Below are positions 15,774 to 23,464 of a stretch of 32,520 nt of DNA, one piece after another. The position numbers were made by a program, and so were the translations under genes. The stretch is from Pseudomonas sp. (GTDB taxonomy: Bacteria > Pseudomonadota > Gammaproteobacteria > Pseudomonadales > Pseudomonadaceae), in assembly GCF_030147005.1 (NCBI RefSeq), contig NZ_JASLAW010000243.1, positions 1 through 32,520 on the forward strand, written 5' to 3'. The notes beneath the pieces are model-generated. The model made no database searches and was not told the origin of the DNA. It saw nothing but the letters and a program-made list of their open reading frames with translations. How positions within the stretch are numbered: position 1 is the first letter of the stretch; each line of letters starts with the position of its first letter.

Positions 15774-17492
15774 TTAGTTGCCTTTGGCTTCCTTGCTATT
15801 CATTGAGACGCTTTCGAGCGCCTTTCGTGCCTGCTGTTTGCGTAATAGTTGCCAACGGGCGATCACGCCCTTGGGCGCCCAGATCTGCGGTTCGGAGGCT
15901 TCGAAGTTGTCCGCCTGCTCGCGTTCGGCCACGTGCAGTTGTGCCAGTTTGAAGGCTTGTTGCAAATCGTCGGTTTGGTTGAAAGCCTGTGCGAAAAGGG
16001 CATCGCCGAAGTAGGTAAAGTCCGCTTCTTCGGAACAGCCGAACGACACGCGATCGGCGCGCGAGGCGGTCATGATCAGCGTGTGTTCATCCTTCAATGC
16101 CGGGATAAATCCGCCGGAGTAACACGCGGAAATCACGATGATCTTGTCGCGGTTTTTCAGTGGCGCGAGCACGGCGGCCAGCTCATCGGCCGGCAGGTCG
16201 GCCAGTTCCATACGGGGTTGGTCCAGCACCAGTTCGTGTTCATGAGTACCGTGGCTGGTCATATAGATGAACACCAGGTCTTCCGGCCCGCTGCGTTCGG
16301 CCAGGGTTTGCACCGCTCGGCGCAGGTTTTCGCGGGTGGCCATGGGACGATCGGCGATATGGTCGCGGTGGTTGACCAGGCGAATCTGCCCATGGGCACC
16401 GAAGCGGGTGGCGAGCAGGTTGCTGACGTAATCGGCTTCACGCAGAAATACGCTTTGCTTGCCGTCGCCGGCCAGCGCCAGGGTGTACAGCTCCACGGCC
16501 GGCGTGGATGGGGGGACGGCGGCGAGGGCGTCCGCCAGCAAGTGGCCCTGGGCCAATACGCCGATTTCCAGTGGGTCGGGCAGCAGCGTGCCCTCGGCAT
16601 CGCGCACGCGCATGCCGTTGACCCAGGTGCCGGCTTGTACCGTGCCGTCGCTCAGCACCAGGGTGCCGCGGCCCTGGTAGCTGTCGCTGTCGAAACCGCC
16701 GATATAGAAGCTGCCATCGGTAAGGTTCAGGCGACCTTCGCCGCTGAAGCGCCAGTCACTGAACTGGCCAACGTAGTGGCTGCCATCGACGCCGATCAAT
16801 TCGCCTTTGCCGCTGAGGGCGCCTTCCTTGAAGTGGCCGATCCATACGTCGCCGTCGGCGTTTTCGTAGCGGCCCTTGCCGTTGAGCTGGTTCTGTTTGA
16901 ATTGGCCTACGTAGATATCGCCATCCGCGCTGTTGAACGTGCCGTTGCCTTCGAGCTGACCATCGACAAAGTGGCCGCTGAACTGATTGCCGCTGTCGTC
17001 GTTGCGCTGGCCTTCGCCATTGGGTTTGCCGTGGGCGAATTGGCCCTGATATTGGCTGCCGTCCGCCAGTTCCAGGCGCCCAAGGCCGGAATACTGGTCG
17101 TCTTTGAATTCGCCGCGATAGGTCATCTGCCCCTCTTTGAGGGTGCCTTCGCCGTTGCGCCGGCCGTTCTTGAAGCCGCCGACGTAGCTGCTGCCCGCAG
17201 TGGTCAGGCGGCCCTGGCCGTCAAACAGGCCTTGCTTGAACTGGCCCTTGTAGACTTCGCCGTTGCTGCCATGCCATTCGCCCTGCCCATGCCATTGGCC
17301 CTTATCGAACTCGCCGGCGTACCAACTGCCGTTGGGGTAGTCGACCCGGCCCTGGCCCTGCAGCAAGCCGTTGACCACATCGCCACGGTAGCGGCCGCCA
17401 TCGGGCAGGCGCGCATCGGGCGGCAACAGCGATTCGCCGTCTCCGCAAGCGGTGAGCAACAGGGCAAGGGCAAGGGGAGCGAGTGGGCGCAT
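15774..17492 (-). CDS. MORN-repeat lipoprotein with C-terminal caspase-like C13 peptidase domain
   Basis: The product has 572 aa. A lipoprotein signal ends at LLTAC with Cys16, so the protein should be anchored at a membrane facing the periplasm. About twelve MORN repeats follow from residue 35 to about 300 (for example YRGDVVNGLLQGQG, YAGEFDKGQWHGQG, YKGQFKQGLFDGQG). The C-terminal domain, about 330-545, fits the C13/legumain-type clan CD fold: strand VFIYMTSHG with His414, then KIIVISACYSGGF with Cys457, and DFTYFGDALF, a conserved C13 block. Both catalytic residues are present. The ATG at 17492 starts the signal; the frame extends 23 codons upstream without a sensible signal. The ribosome site is weak. 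Substrate and role are unknown. Confidence 0.85.
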   Translation of the reverse strand: MRPLAPLALALLLTACGDGESLLPPDARLPDGGRYRGDVVNGLLQGQGRVDYPNGSWYAGEFDKGQWHGQGEWHGSNGEVYKGQFKQGLFDGQGRLTTAGSSYVGGFKNGRRNGEGTLKEGQMTYRGEFKDDQYSGLGRLELADGSQYQGQFAHGKPNGEGQRNDDSGNQFSGHFVDGQLEGNGTFNSADGDIYVGQFKQNQLNGKGRYENADGDVWIGHFKEGALSGKGELIGVDGSHYVGQFSDWRFSGEGRLNLTDGSFYIGGFDSDSYQGRGTLVLSDGTVQAGTWVNGMRVRDAEGTLLPDPLEIGVLAQGHLLADALAAVPPSTPAVELYTLALAGDGKQSVFLREADYVSNLLATRFGAHGQIRLVNHRDHIADRPMATRENLRRAVQTLAERSGPEDLVFIYMTSHGTHEHELVLDQPRMELADLPADELAAVLAPLKNRDKIIVISACYSGGFIPALKDEHTLIMTASRADRVSFGCSEEADFTYFGDALFAQAFNQTDDLQQAFKLAQLHVAEREQADNFEASEPQIWAPKGVIARWQLLRKQQARKALESVSMNSKEAKGN

Positions 17493-17560
17493 AGCGGGAT
17501 CCGGATAATTGAGCGCCGAGTATGCCGCAGCCGCAAGATTCATACATAAATTTACATACA

Positions 17561-17589
17561 CTGTGGCAAGGTTTATTGCCTCACCACAG
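17561..17589. repeat. Two-part inverted repeat between maoC-like and MORN genes
   Basis: CTGTG (17561-17565) pairs with CACAG (17585-17589), and GGCAA (17565-17569) pairs with TTGCC (17576-17580) around GGTTTA. This makes a bulged hairpin just after the MaoC-like stop on the minus strand and 69 bases before the MORN start. There is no T run, so termination is uncertain; it might be an attenuating stem or an operator. Confidence 0.35.
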
Positions 17590-17597
17590 GCGCGGCC

Positions 17598-18053
17598 TTA
17601 AACGAAGCAGAGTGACAGCGACTCGGCGACGTAAGCAGGTTTGTCCTGACCTTCGATTTCCAGGGTGGCGGTAGCCTTGAACAGCCATTGGCCCGGTTTT
17701 TTCTCGTGCACATCGGTAAGGGTGACGTTCAGGCGCACCTTGGAGTCGACCTTCACCGGCTGGATAAAGCGCACGCTGTCCAGGCCGTAGTTGATCGCCA
17801 TCTTCAGGCCTTCGGGCATGATCAGAATGTCTTCCATCAGTTTGGGCATCAGCGACAGCGACAGGAACCCATGGGCGATGGTGCTGCCGAACGGGGTTTG
17901 CGCCGCCTTGACCGGGTCGACGTGGATGAACTGATGATCGCCGGTGGCCTCTGCGAACAGGTTGATGCGCGCCTGGTCGATGGTGAGCCATTCGGAACGT
18001 CCCAGTTCCTTGCCGACATAATCTTTGAGCTGCGCTACGGGTACATAGGGCAT
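17598..18053 (-). CDS. MaoC-like (R)-specific enoyl-CoA hydratase/dehydratase
   Basis: This is a hot-dog-fold acyl-CoA hydratase of 151 aa, the usual length for the single-domain MaoC group. The hydratase motif is visible as AEATGDHQFIHVDPVKAAQTPFG with Asp and His of the catalytic pair, followed by STIAHGFLSLSLMPKL. Such enzymes hydrate trans-2-enoyl-CoA or related thioesters; the precise substrate cannot be read from sequence. The ATG at 18053 has an AGGAGA ribosome site. A longer frame to 18143 would cross the hairpin in the leader and lacks family similarity. It is divergent from lrgA. Confidence 0.88.
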   Translation of the reverse strand: MPYVPVAQLKDYVGKELGRSEWLTIDQARINLFAEATGDHQFIHVDPVKAAQTPFGSTIAHGFLSLSLMPKLMEDILIMPEGLKMAINYGLDSVRFIQPVKVDSKVRLNVTLTDVHEKKPGQWLFKATATLEIEGQDKPAYVAESLSLCFV

Positions 18054-18082
18054 TGCGTCTCTCCTGGGTTCATCATGCTTAT

Positions 18083-18105
18083 CCCCCGCTGAACAGGGGG
18101 TTTTT
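18083..18105 (+). terminator. Terminator-like hairpin on the strand opposite the MaoC-like gene
   Basis: CCCCC (18083-18087) and GGGGG (18096-18100) form a stem followed by TTTTT on the plus strand. No plus-strand gene ends here. Read on the minus strand the hairpin lies in the 5' leader of the MaoC-like gene, about 30 bases before its start, without a T run. It could stop antisense transcription coming from the left or fold in the leader. Confidence 0.4.
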
Positions 18106-18201
18106 ATGGGATACAGAGAACCGATGTAGATCATCATGGGCAATCGACCCGGTCAACCCAACATGCTTTTGGCGAATGCCGGAGCATAGGGCGGGCGTGC
18201 T

Positions 18202-18207
18202 TATAAT
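18202..18207 (+). promoter_or_regulatory. Possible -10 element for lrgA-lrgB
   Basis: A perfect TATAAT lies 27 bases before the lrgA ATG, giving a short leader that includes GAGGGG. No good -35 hexamer is seen at 16-18 bases upstream, so activity may need an activator, or the match may be chance. Confidence 0.4.
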
Positions 18208-18234
18208 GCGCATGAACTTTGAGGGGGGCGGAGG

Positions 18235-18588
18235 ATGCTGTTACGTGGCCTGACCTGGCTGGTGCTGTTTCAATTGATCGGCACTGCGATCAATCATTTG
18301 GTGTTGCCGGTATTGCCGGGGCCGATCATCGGCCTGTTGCTGATGCTCGGCTTCCTGATCTGGCGCGGCGAAGTCAGCGAACCGTTGAGCCTGGCGGCCG
18401 GCAGCCTGCTGCGCTATTTGCCGTTGCTGCTGGTGCCGCCGGCCGTGGGCGTGATGGTGTACGCCAAAGACATCGTTGCAGACTTCTGGGCCATCGTCGG
18501 CGCACTGGTGCTGTCGCTGGTCATCGCTATGGCGGTGGTGGGCGTACTGATGCAACAGATGGTCAAGCGCAAGGAGAAGGATCAATGA
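18235..18588 (+). CDS. lrgA: CidA/LrgA family holin-like membrane protein
   Basis: This 117-aa membrane protein has four hydrophobic segments and a charged tail (QQMVKRKEKDQ). PGPIIGLLLMLGFLIWRG and LLRYLPLLLVPPAVGVMVY are typical of the LrgA/CidA family, proposed to work like phage holins in control of cell lysis or, in other species, in export of small carboxylates. The ATG at 18235 follows GAGGGG with good spacing. Its stop overlaps the lrgB start (ATGA), so the two are coupled. Confidence 0.9.
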   Translation: MLLRGLTWLVLFQLIGTAINHLVLPVLPGPIIGLLLMLGFLIWRGEVSEPLSLAAGSLLRYLPLLLVPPAVGVMVYAKDIVADFWAIVGALVLSLVIAMAVVGVLMQQMVKRKEKDQ

Positions 18589-19301
18589 TGTTCGACTGGC
18601 AGGGCGCCTGGACGGCCGTCATTCATCACCCGCTGTTCGGGATCGGCATCACCCTGGGCGCTTATCAACTGGTACTGGCGGCTTTCGAGAAAACCCGCTG
18701 GATCTTCCTGCAGCCGGTGCTGGTCTCCATGTTGCTGGTGATTGGCGTGCTGCTCGGCTGCGGCCTGAGCTACGCCGAATATCGCAAGAGCACCGAGATC
18801 ATGGGTATTCTGCTGGGGCCTGCGACGGTAGCGCTGGCGGTGCCGCTTTATCTGAACCTGCGCCGGATTCGCCAATTGTTCTGGCCGATTTTTACTACGC
18901 TGGTGATTGGTGGGGTGTTGGCCACTGGTTTGTGTGTGCTGTTGGGCTGGTGGTTCGGCGCCGAACACAGGGTGCTGATGACCATGGCGCCCAAATCGGT
19001 AACGTCGCCGATTGCCATGTTGGTGGCCGAGCAGATCGGTGGCGTGGCGGCGTTGGCTGCGGTGTTCGTGCTGATTACCGGGGTGGTCGGCGCGATGATC
19101 GGCCCGGCGTTCTTGACCCGCCTGGGCGTATACAGCCCTGAAGCGCGCGGCATGGCCCTGGGCATGACGGCTCACGCCGTCGGCACCTCGGTGGCCCTGC
19201 AGGAAAGCGAAGAATGCGGCGCCTTCGCGGCGCTGGCGATGAGTCTGATGGGCGTGGCCACGGCGGTGTTGCTGCCGCTGGCCGTGTCGGTGATTGTTTA
19301 A
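18585..19301 (+). CDS. lrgB: LrgB family membrane protein
   Basis: This 238-aa inner-membrane protein has about six to eight hydrophobic helices and is the partner of LrgA. The family block MTMAPKSVTSPIAMLVAEQIGG and the segment GMALGMTAHAVGTSVALQ are well conserved in LrgB proteins. Two ATGs are adjacent (18585 and 18588), preceded by AAGGAGAAGG; the first overlaps the lrgA stop. The upstream part of the same open frame, back to 18219, lies over lrgA and is not coding. The role is inferred from the family: modulation of murein hydrolase activity or small-molecule export. Confidence 0.92.
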   Translation: MMFDWQGAWTAVIHHPLFGIGITLGAYQLVLAAFEKTRWIFLQPVLVSMLLVIGVLLGCGLSYAEYRKSTEIMGILLGPATVALAVPLYLNLRRIRQLFWPIFTTLVIGGVLATGLCVLLGWWFGAEHRVLMTMAPKSVTSPIAMLVAEQIGGVAALAAVFVLITGVVGAMIGPAFLTRLGVYSPEARGMALGMTAHAVGTSVALQESEECGAFAALAMSLMGVATAVLLPLAVSVIV

Positions 19302-19322
19302 ATCGGGTTTAAGGAAACCTTT

Positions 19323-19913
19323 ATGAGTCTGGCGCTGTTTCCGCTCAACACCGTGCTGTTCCCTGGCTGCACCCTCGACTTGCAACTGTTCGAGGCGCGC
19401 TATCTGGACATGATCAGCCGCTGCATGAAAAAGGGCGAAAGCTTCGGCGTGGTGTGCATCCTCGACGGCAAGGAAGTCGGCATGGCCCCGGATGGCTACG
19501 CCCTGATCGGCTGTGAAGCGCTGATCCGCGACTTCAAACAGCAGGACAACGGCCTGCTGGGCATTCGTGTCGAAGGCGGGCGGCGTTTTCGCGTACGTGA
19601 CGTCGGGGTACAGAAGGACCAGTTGCTGGTGGCCGAGGTGCAATGGCTGGAGGAGCTGCCAGACCAGCCGCTGGGCGAAGAGGATGCCGACCTGCTGGCG
19701 CTGCTGCAGGCATTGGCGGAGCACCCGATGGTCGCCTCGCTGGATATGGACGCCTTTGCCGACGGCCAGCAGGCCCTGAGTAATCAGTTGGCGTATCTGC
19801 TGCCGTTCACCGAGGCCGATAAGATCGACCTGCTGCAACTCGACGACCCGCAGCAGCGGCTGGATGCGATCCAGATGCTGCTGGATGAGTTGCAAGGTGA
19901 GCTGTTTACCTAA
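19323..19913 (+). CDS. LON substrate-binding-domain protein
   Basis: This 196-aa protein corresponds to the N-terminal substrate-binding domain of Lon protease, without ATPase or peptidase parts. It opens with LALFPLNTVLFPGCTLDLQLFEARYLDMI, the diagnostic start of the domain, followed by FGVVCI and GRRFRVRDV. The acidic helical remainder ends with an Asp/Leu-rich tail. Its function is not established; stand-alone copies are common in Pseudomonas and may act as adaptors. AAGGAAA precedes the ATG. Its stop overlaps that of the convergent DedA-PAP2 gene by four bases, so there is no room for a terminator between them. Confidence 0.87.
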   Translation: MSLALFPLNTVLFPGCTLDLQLFEARYLDMISRCMKKGESFGVVCILDGKEVGMAPDGYALIGCEALIRDFKQQDNGLLGIRVEGGRRFRVRDVGVQKDQLLVAEVQWLEELPDQPLGEEDADLLALLQALAEHPMVASLDMDAFADGQQALSNQLAYLLPFTEADKIDLLQLDDPQQRLDAIQMLLDELQGELFT

Positions 19914-21226
19914 TAGGCGTAGCGCAGCAGGGCGTGTGATGTGCCGACCAGTGCGATAAAGCTCAGCACGGCCACCAGTGCCGGCAGCAGCAGCCACCAG
20001 GTTTTTTGCGACATGGCCGGCAGCGGGCTTCGGTATTCGCTGATGCCCAGGCTGAACGCGCACACCGTCACTGCCAGCAGCGTACCGGCGAGGATGTCGG
20101 TGGGCCAATGGGCGCCCAGATAAACCCGCGACAGCGCGATGAATGCCGCAGGAATACAGCCCAGCAGCATCCAGGTCAGGCGCATCCGCGTAGGTTGGCC
20201 GCGCCCGGCGAGTATCGCCAGGGCCAGGAAAAACGCGAACGCGCCGGACGCGTGCCCGCTGGGCATGCTGAAACTGGTCAGAGGGTCTGTCAGGATTTCC
20301 GGGCGGCCACGCGCGAAAAACAGCTTGCTCGCGGTGTTGATCACCGCCGCCCCGGCCAGTGTTACGCCGACAAACACCGCATGGCGCCATTGCCGCGCCA
20401 GCAGCAGCAAGCCGGTGAATACCGCGCTGGCGACGAACATTTTCTTGAATTCGCCCAACTGGGTGATGCGCACCATCACTTCGTCCAGCCAGGGGCTGCG
20501 GTGTTCCTGCACGAGTGCGCTCAGGCCGTTGTCGAAGTTATCCAGCGAGTGGTAGCCGATAAACAGCGCGATCAACAGCGCCAGGCTGGCGCAACCAATC
20601 CACAAGGTGGCGCGGCGATGGCCGCGCAGGCTGCTGTTCAAGCTCAGCCCGATCACCACGGCGAGGCACCCCGCGACCACCGCCGCTTCCGGCCAGAACC
20701 CCTCGGGCAACGGCAGGCGGAAGGCGGCGCCGGTCGCCCAGCCCGGTAACAGGTACGCTATCGACCAGCCTGCCGCCGCCACGACGCTCACCATCGCGAA
20801 GCGCGGAAACGGCATGTCGCACATGCCGGCGACCATCGGCAGCATGGGCCGCAACGGGCCGATGAAGCGCCCGACCAGCAGGCTGGCGATGCCGTACTTG
20901 TGGAAGTAGGTTTCGGCGCCGTTCATCCATTCCGGGTGCTGGCGCAGACCGGGCAGGCGCCGGATGTTCTGATGGAAATGTCGTCCCAGGAAGTAGGAAA
21001 CCCCATCGCCCACTAACCCACCGAGGAAACCCAGCAGCAAGGTTTCACTGAGCGACAGTGCACCGCTGCCGGCGAGCGCCGCAATGGCAAACAACAATAC
21101 CGTGCCCGGCACGATCAGGCCGGCGATGGCCAGGCATTCCACACAGGCGACGATAAATACCGCTACTGCCAGCCATTCGGGGTTCAGGGTCAACCAGCCG
21201 GTAATGCTATCGAGCCATTGGCCCAT
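19910..21226 (-). CDS. DedA (VTT/SNARE-associated) and PAP2 phosphatase fusion
   Basis: This 438-aa inner-membrane protein joins two lipid-related domains. The N-terminal part (about 10-190) is DedA-like: GLIVPGTVLLFAIAALAG, GDGVSYFLGRHF and the GRFIGPLRPMLPMVAG block with its conserved Arg residues. The C-terminal part (about 205-438) is a PAP2 acid phosphatase with all three signatures: KLFFARGRP (Lys301 to Pro309), SMPSGHASG (Ser323-His325) and SRVYLGAHWPTD (Arg367, His373). DedA members are linked to undecaprenyl phosphate or phospholipid flipping. PAP2 members dephosphorylate undecaprenyl pyrophosphate, phosphatidate or phosphatidylglycerophosphate. Recycling of the carrier lipid is a reasonable guess. 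ATG 21226 is supported by a GGAG site. Confidence 0.92.
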   Translation of the reverse strand: MGQWLDSITGWLTLNPEWLAVAVFIVACVECLAIAGLIVPGTVLLFAIAALAGSGALSLSETLLLGFLGGLVGDGVSYFLGRHFHQNIRRLPGLRQHPEWMNGAETYFHKYGIASLLVGRFIGPLRPMLPMVAGMCDMPFPRFAMVSVVAAAGWSIAYLLPGWATGAAFRLPLPEGFWPEAAVVAGCLAVVIGLSLNSSLRGHRRATLWIGCASLALLIALFIGYHSLDNFDNGLSALVQEHRSPWLDEVMVRITQLGEFKKMFVASAVFTGLLLLARQWRHAVFVGVTLAGAAVINTASKLFFARGRPEILTDPLTSFSMPSGHASGAFAFFLALAILAGRGQPTRMRLTWMLLGCIPAAFIALSRVYLGAHWPTDILAGTLLAVTVCAFSLGISEYRSPLPAMSQKTWWLLLPALVAVLSFIALVGTSHALLRYAY

Positions 21227-21260
21227 ACGATCCACTCCACCAATGCAATACATACTGAGA

Positions 21261-21317
21261 AGCACCGAAGATCAACTGTGTGTGGCTTGCCTGCTCCCAC
21301 AGTTGATCTTCGGTGCT
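21261..21317. repeat. Perfect 20-bp inverted repeat
   Basis: Bases 21261-21280 (AGCACCGAAGATCAACTGTG) and 21298-21317 are exact reverse complements around a 17-base spacer that contains GGCTTGCCTGCTCC, a REP-like core. It lies between the glycosylase stop and the DedA-PAP2 start, both read leftward. No T run follows on either strand. Such extended palindromes are typical of REP-derived mobile repeats. Confidence 0.85.
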
Positions 21318-21340
21318 GCAAAGCTCAACGTAAATTCAAT

Positions 21341-22063
21341 TCAAATCAAAAAATAATCGCGGCCTTCGACCTGCCCCCGGCGCAGCGGGTTCCGTGTGCA
21401 ATAAGGCGCATAGCCAGCATCGACGAAGCGGTACATCAAATGCTCATCGCGCCCACTGGGAATGCCCAGCCGTGTGGTCTGGATGATTTGAGTGGGTACC
21501 TGGCCCACGTCTTCCACATACAACAGTTCCTGGTCGAAGCGCTTGGCGTCCCACATCGGCACCTTCAGGCCCAGCGCCTTGCACAGCAGCGTCTGGCCCG
21601 CGCAGAGTTTCTGCGACGGGCGCGGGCTACCGTCAGGGTTAGGGTTGTTGACTAACATTTGCGCCAGGCTCGCCGGCCCGGAAATGTCATCGACCCAGGG
21701 ATAAGCCGATTTGATCAGCACAGCATTGCCCGGGCCCTGGGCGCTGAAGTTCAGCGAATCACCGCCGCGAGCGTAGTACATGTAGATATGCCCGCCATCC
21801 AGAAACAAAGCCTTACGTTTTTCTGTGTAGCCGAGTGAGGCATGGCTGCCTTTTTCGGCCACGTAATAGGCTTCGGTTTCGATAATGCGCGCCGAAAGCC
21901 AGATTTCGCCGACACGATGGCGAATGACTTTCCCGAGCAAATCTTGCGCGAGCAACTGTGCGTCGCGGTCGAAGAAGCTGTCGGGGAGGGCGCTGGCGGG
22001 GAGTTCGGGAGTCTTTGTGGACATAACGGTCAGGGTTATTACGGCTAAATGTGACGGAATCAT
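21341..22063 (-). CDS. Alkyladenine (3-methyladenine) DNA glycosylase, AAG/MPG family
   Basis: This is a base-excision repair enzyme that removes alkylated purines such as 3-methyladenine. Family features are LPDSFFDRDAQLLAQDLLGK, IIETEAYYVAEKGSHASLGYTEK with the catalytic Glu, the MYYARGGDSLNF region, NAVLIKSAYP, and GPASLAQML with a later LCAGQTLLCKALGL. The ATG at 22063 is taken because GGTGGGAG lies five bases upstream, giving 240 aa. ATG 22024 (227 aa, MSTKTPELP…) is nearer the family length but has no ribosome site. It is divergent from proA across about 135 bases. Confidence 0.88.
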   Translation of the reverse strand: MIPSHLAVITLTVMSTKTPELPASALPDSFFDRDAQLLAQDLLGKVIRHRVGEIWLSARIIETEAYYVAEKGSHASLGYTEKRKALFLDGGHIYMYYARGGDSLNFSAQGPGNAVLIKSAYPWVDDISGPASLAQMLVNNPNPDGSPRPSQKLCAGQTLLCKALGLKVPMWDAKRFDQELLYVEDVGQVPTQIIQTTRLGIPSGRDEHLMYRFVDAGYAPYCTRNPLRRGQVEGRDYFLI

Positions 22064-22134
22064 AACAACTCCCACCTTAATTACCGCTGAACCCCAGGTT
22101 TTTACAGTTCATTTCGACCATCCGCCCCTCACCG

Positions 22135-22164
22135 CTGTCAGTCGGGCGGCGTCACAGCTATAAT
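22135..22164 (+). promoter_or_regulatory. Sigma-70 type promoter for proA
   Basis: CTGTCA (22135-22140, four of six to TTGACA) is followed after 18 bases by a perfect TATAAT (22159-22164). The predicted start near 22171 leaves a leader of about 28 nt before the proA ATG. It probably drives at least proA-nadD. Confidence 0.6.
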
Positions 22165-22198
22165 CTGCCGCTTTCCTCTTTGCCAAGACTCCCTGACC

Positions 22199-23464
22199 AT
22201 GACTGAGTCCGTTCTTGACTACATGACCCGCCTGGGTCGCGCTGCCCGTCAGGCCTCGCGGTTGATCGCCCGTGCGAGCACCGCGCAGAAGAACCGTGCG
22301 CTGCTGGCCGCCGCCGAGGCTCTGGACGCTTCGCGCTCCGAGCTCGCCGCCGCCAACGAACAGGACCTGGCCAACGGCCGTGCCAATGGCCTGGAGCCGG
22401 CCCTGCTGGATCGCCTGGCGCTGACCCCGGCGCGTATCGACGACATGATCGAAGGTTTGCGTCAGGTGGCCAAGCTGCCTGACCCCATCGGTGAAATCCG
22501 CGATATGCGTTACCTGCCGTCCGGCATCCAGGTCGGCAAGATGCGCGTGCCCCTGGGCGTGATCGGCATCATTTACGAGTCGCGCCCGAACGTGACCATC
22601 GACGCTGCGAGCCTGTGCCTCAAGTCGGGCAATGCCACCATCCTGCGCGGCGGTTCCGAGGCGATCCATTCCAACCGTGCTATCGCTGCCTGTATTCAGC
22701 AGGGCCTGGCCGTGGCCGAGTTGCCCGCCGAGGTGGTGCAAGTGGTGGAAACCACAGACCGCGACGCGGTTGGCGCGTTGATTACCATGCCGGAATTCGT
22801 CGATGTGATTGTGCCGCGTGGCGGCAAGAGTCTGATCGAGCGCGTCAGCCGCGACGCCAAGGTGCCGGTGATCAAACACCTGGACGGCGTGTGCCACGTC
22901 TTTATCGACGTCGCCGCCGACCTCGACAAAGCTATCCGCATCGCCGACAACGCCAAGACCCATCGCTACGCGCCATGCAACACCATGGAAACCCTTTTGG
23001 TTCACGCCGGCATTGCCGAACGCGTGCTGCCGCCGCTGGCTGCCATCTACCGCGACAAGGGTGTGGAATTGCGCGGTTGCGCGCGTACTCGTGGGCTGCT
23101 GGGCGCGGACGTGATCAAGGCGACCGAGCAGGATTGGTACACCGAATACACGGCGCCGATTCTGTCGATCCGCATTGTCGACGACCTGGATCAGGCCATC
23201 GAGCACATTAATAAATACGGCTCCAAGCACACCGATGCCATCGTCTCCGAGCATTTCAGCGATGCCCGGCGTTTTCTCACTGAAGTGGACTCCGCTTCCG
23301 TGATGATCAACGCCTCAACGCGCTTTGCCGATGGCTTCGAGTACGGCCTGGGGGCGGAAATCGGCATCTCCACCGACAAGCTCCATGCACGTGGCCCGGT
23401 TGGCCTGGAAGGCCTGACCAGCGAGAAATACGTGGTGTTCGGCGACGGTCATGTGCGCACTTGA
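22199..23464 (+). CDS. proA: Gamma-glutamyl phosphate reductase
   Basis: ProA is the second enzyme of proline biosynthesis: NADPH-dependent reduction of gamma-glutamyl phosphate to glutamate semialdehyde in the cytoplasm. At 421 aa it has the standard length. Recognisable stretches are MRVPLGVIGIIYESRPNVT, LKSGNATILRGGSEAIHSN, IMPEFVDVIVPRGGKSLI and HLDGVCHVFID. The nucleophile region is THRYAPCNTMETLLVH, containing the catalytic Cys, and the C-terminal LHARGPVGLEGLTSEKYVV is also typical. The ATG at 22199 has no strong ribosome site. The stop overlaps the nadD ATG by one base (TGATG). Confidence 0.97.
   Translation: MTESVLDYMTRLGRAARQASRLIARASTAQKNRALLAAAEALDASRSELAAANEQDLANGRANGLEPALLDRLALTPARIDDMIEGLRQVAKLPDPIGEIRDMRYLPSGIQVGKMRVPLGVIGIIYESRPNVTIDAASLCLKSGNATILRGGSEAIHSNRAIAACIQQGLAVAELPAEVVQVVETTDRDAVGALITMPEFVDVIVPRGGKSLIERVSRDAKVPVIKHLDGVCHVFIDVAADLDKAIRIADNAKTHRYAPCNTMETLLVHAGIAERVLPPLAAIYRDKGVELRGCARTRGLLGADVIKATEQDWYTEYTAPILSIRIVDDLDQAIEHINKYGSKHTDAIVSEHFSDARRFLTEVDSASVMINASTRFADGFEYGLGAEIGISTDKLHARGPVGLEGLTSEKYVVFGDGHVRT

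Noticed and set aside
15849..17549. 566-codon plus-strand open frame over the MORN gene
   Set aside because: It mirrors the repetitive MORN coding sequence; the Ala/Val-rich repetitive product is an antisense artefact.
18582..20390. 602-codon minus-strand open frame over lrgB and the LON-domain gene
   Set aside because: The His/Gln/Arg-rich product covers two clear plus-strand genes and shows no domain.
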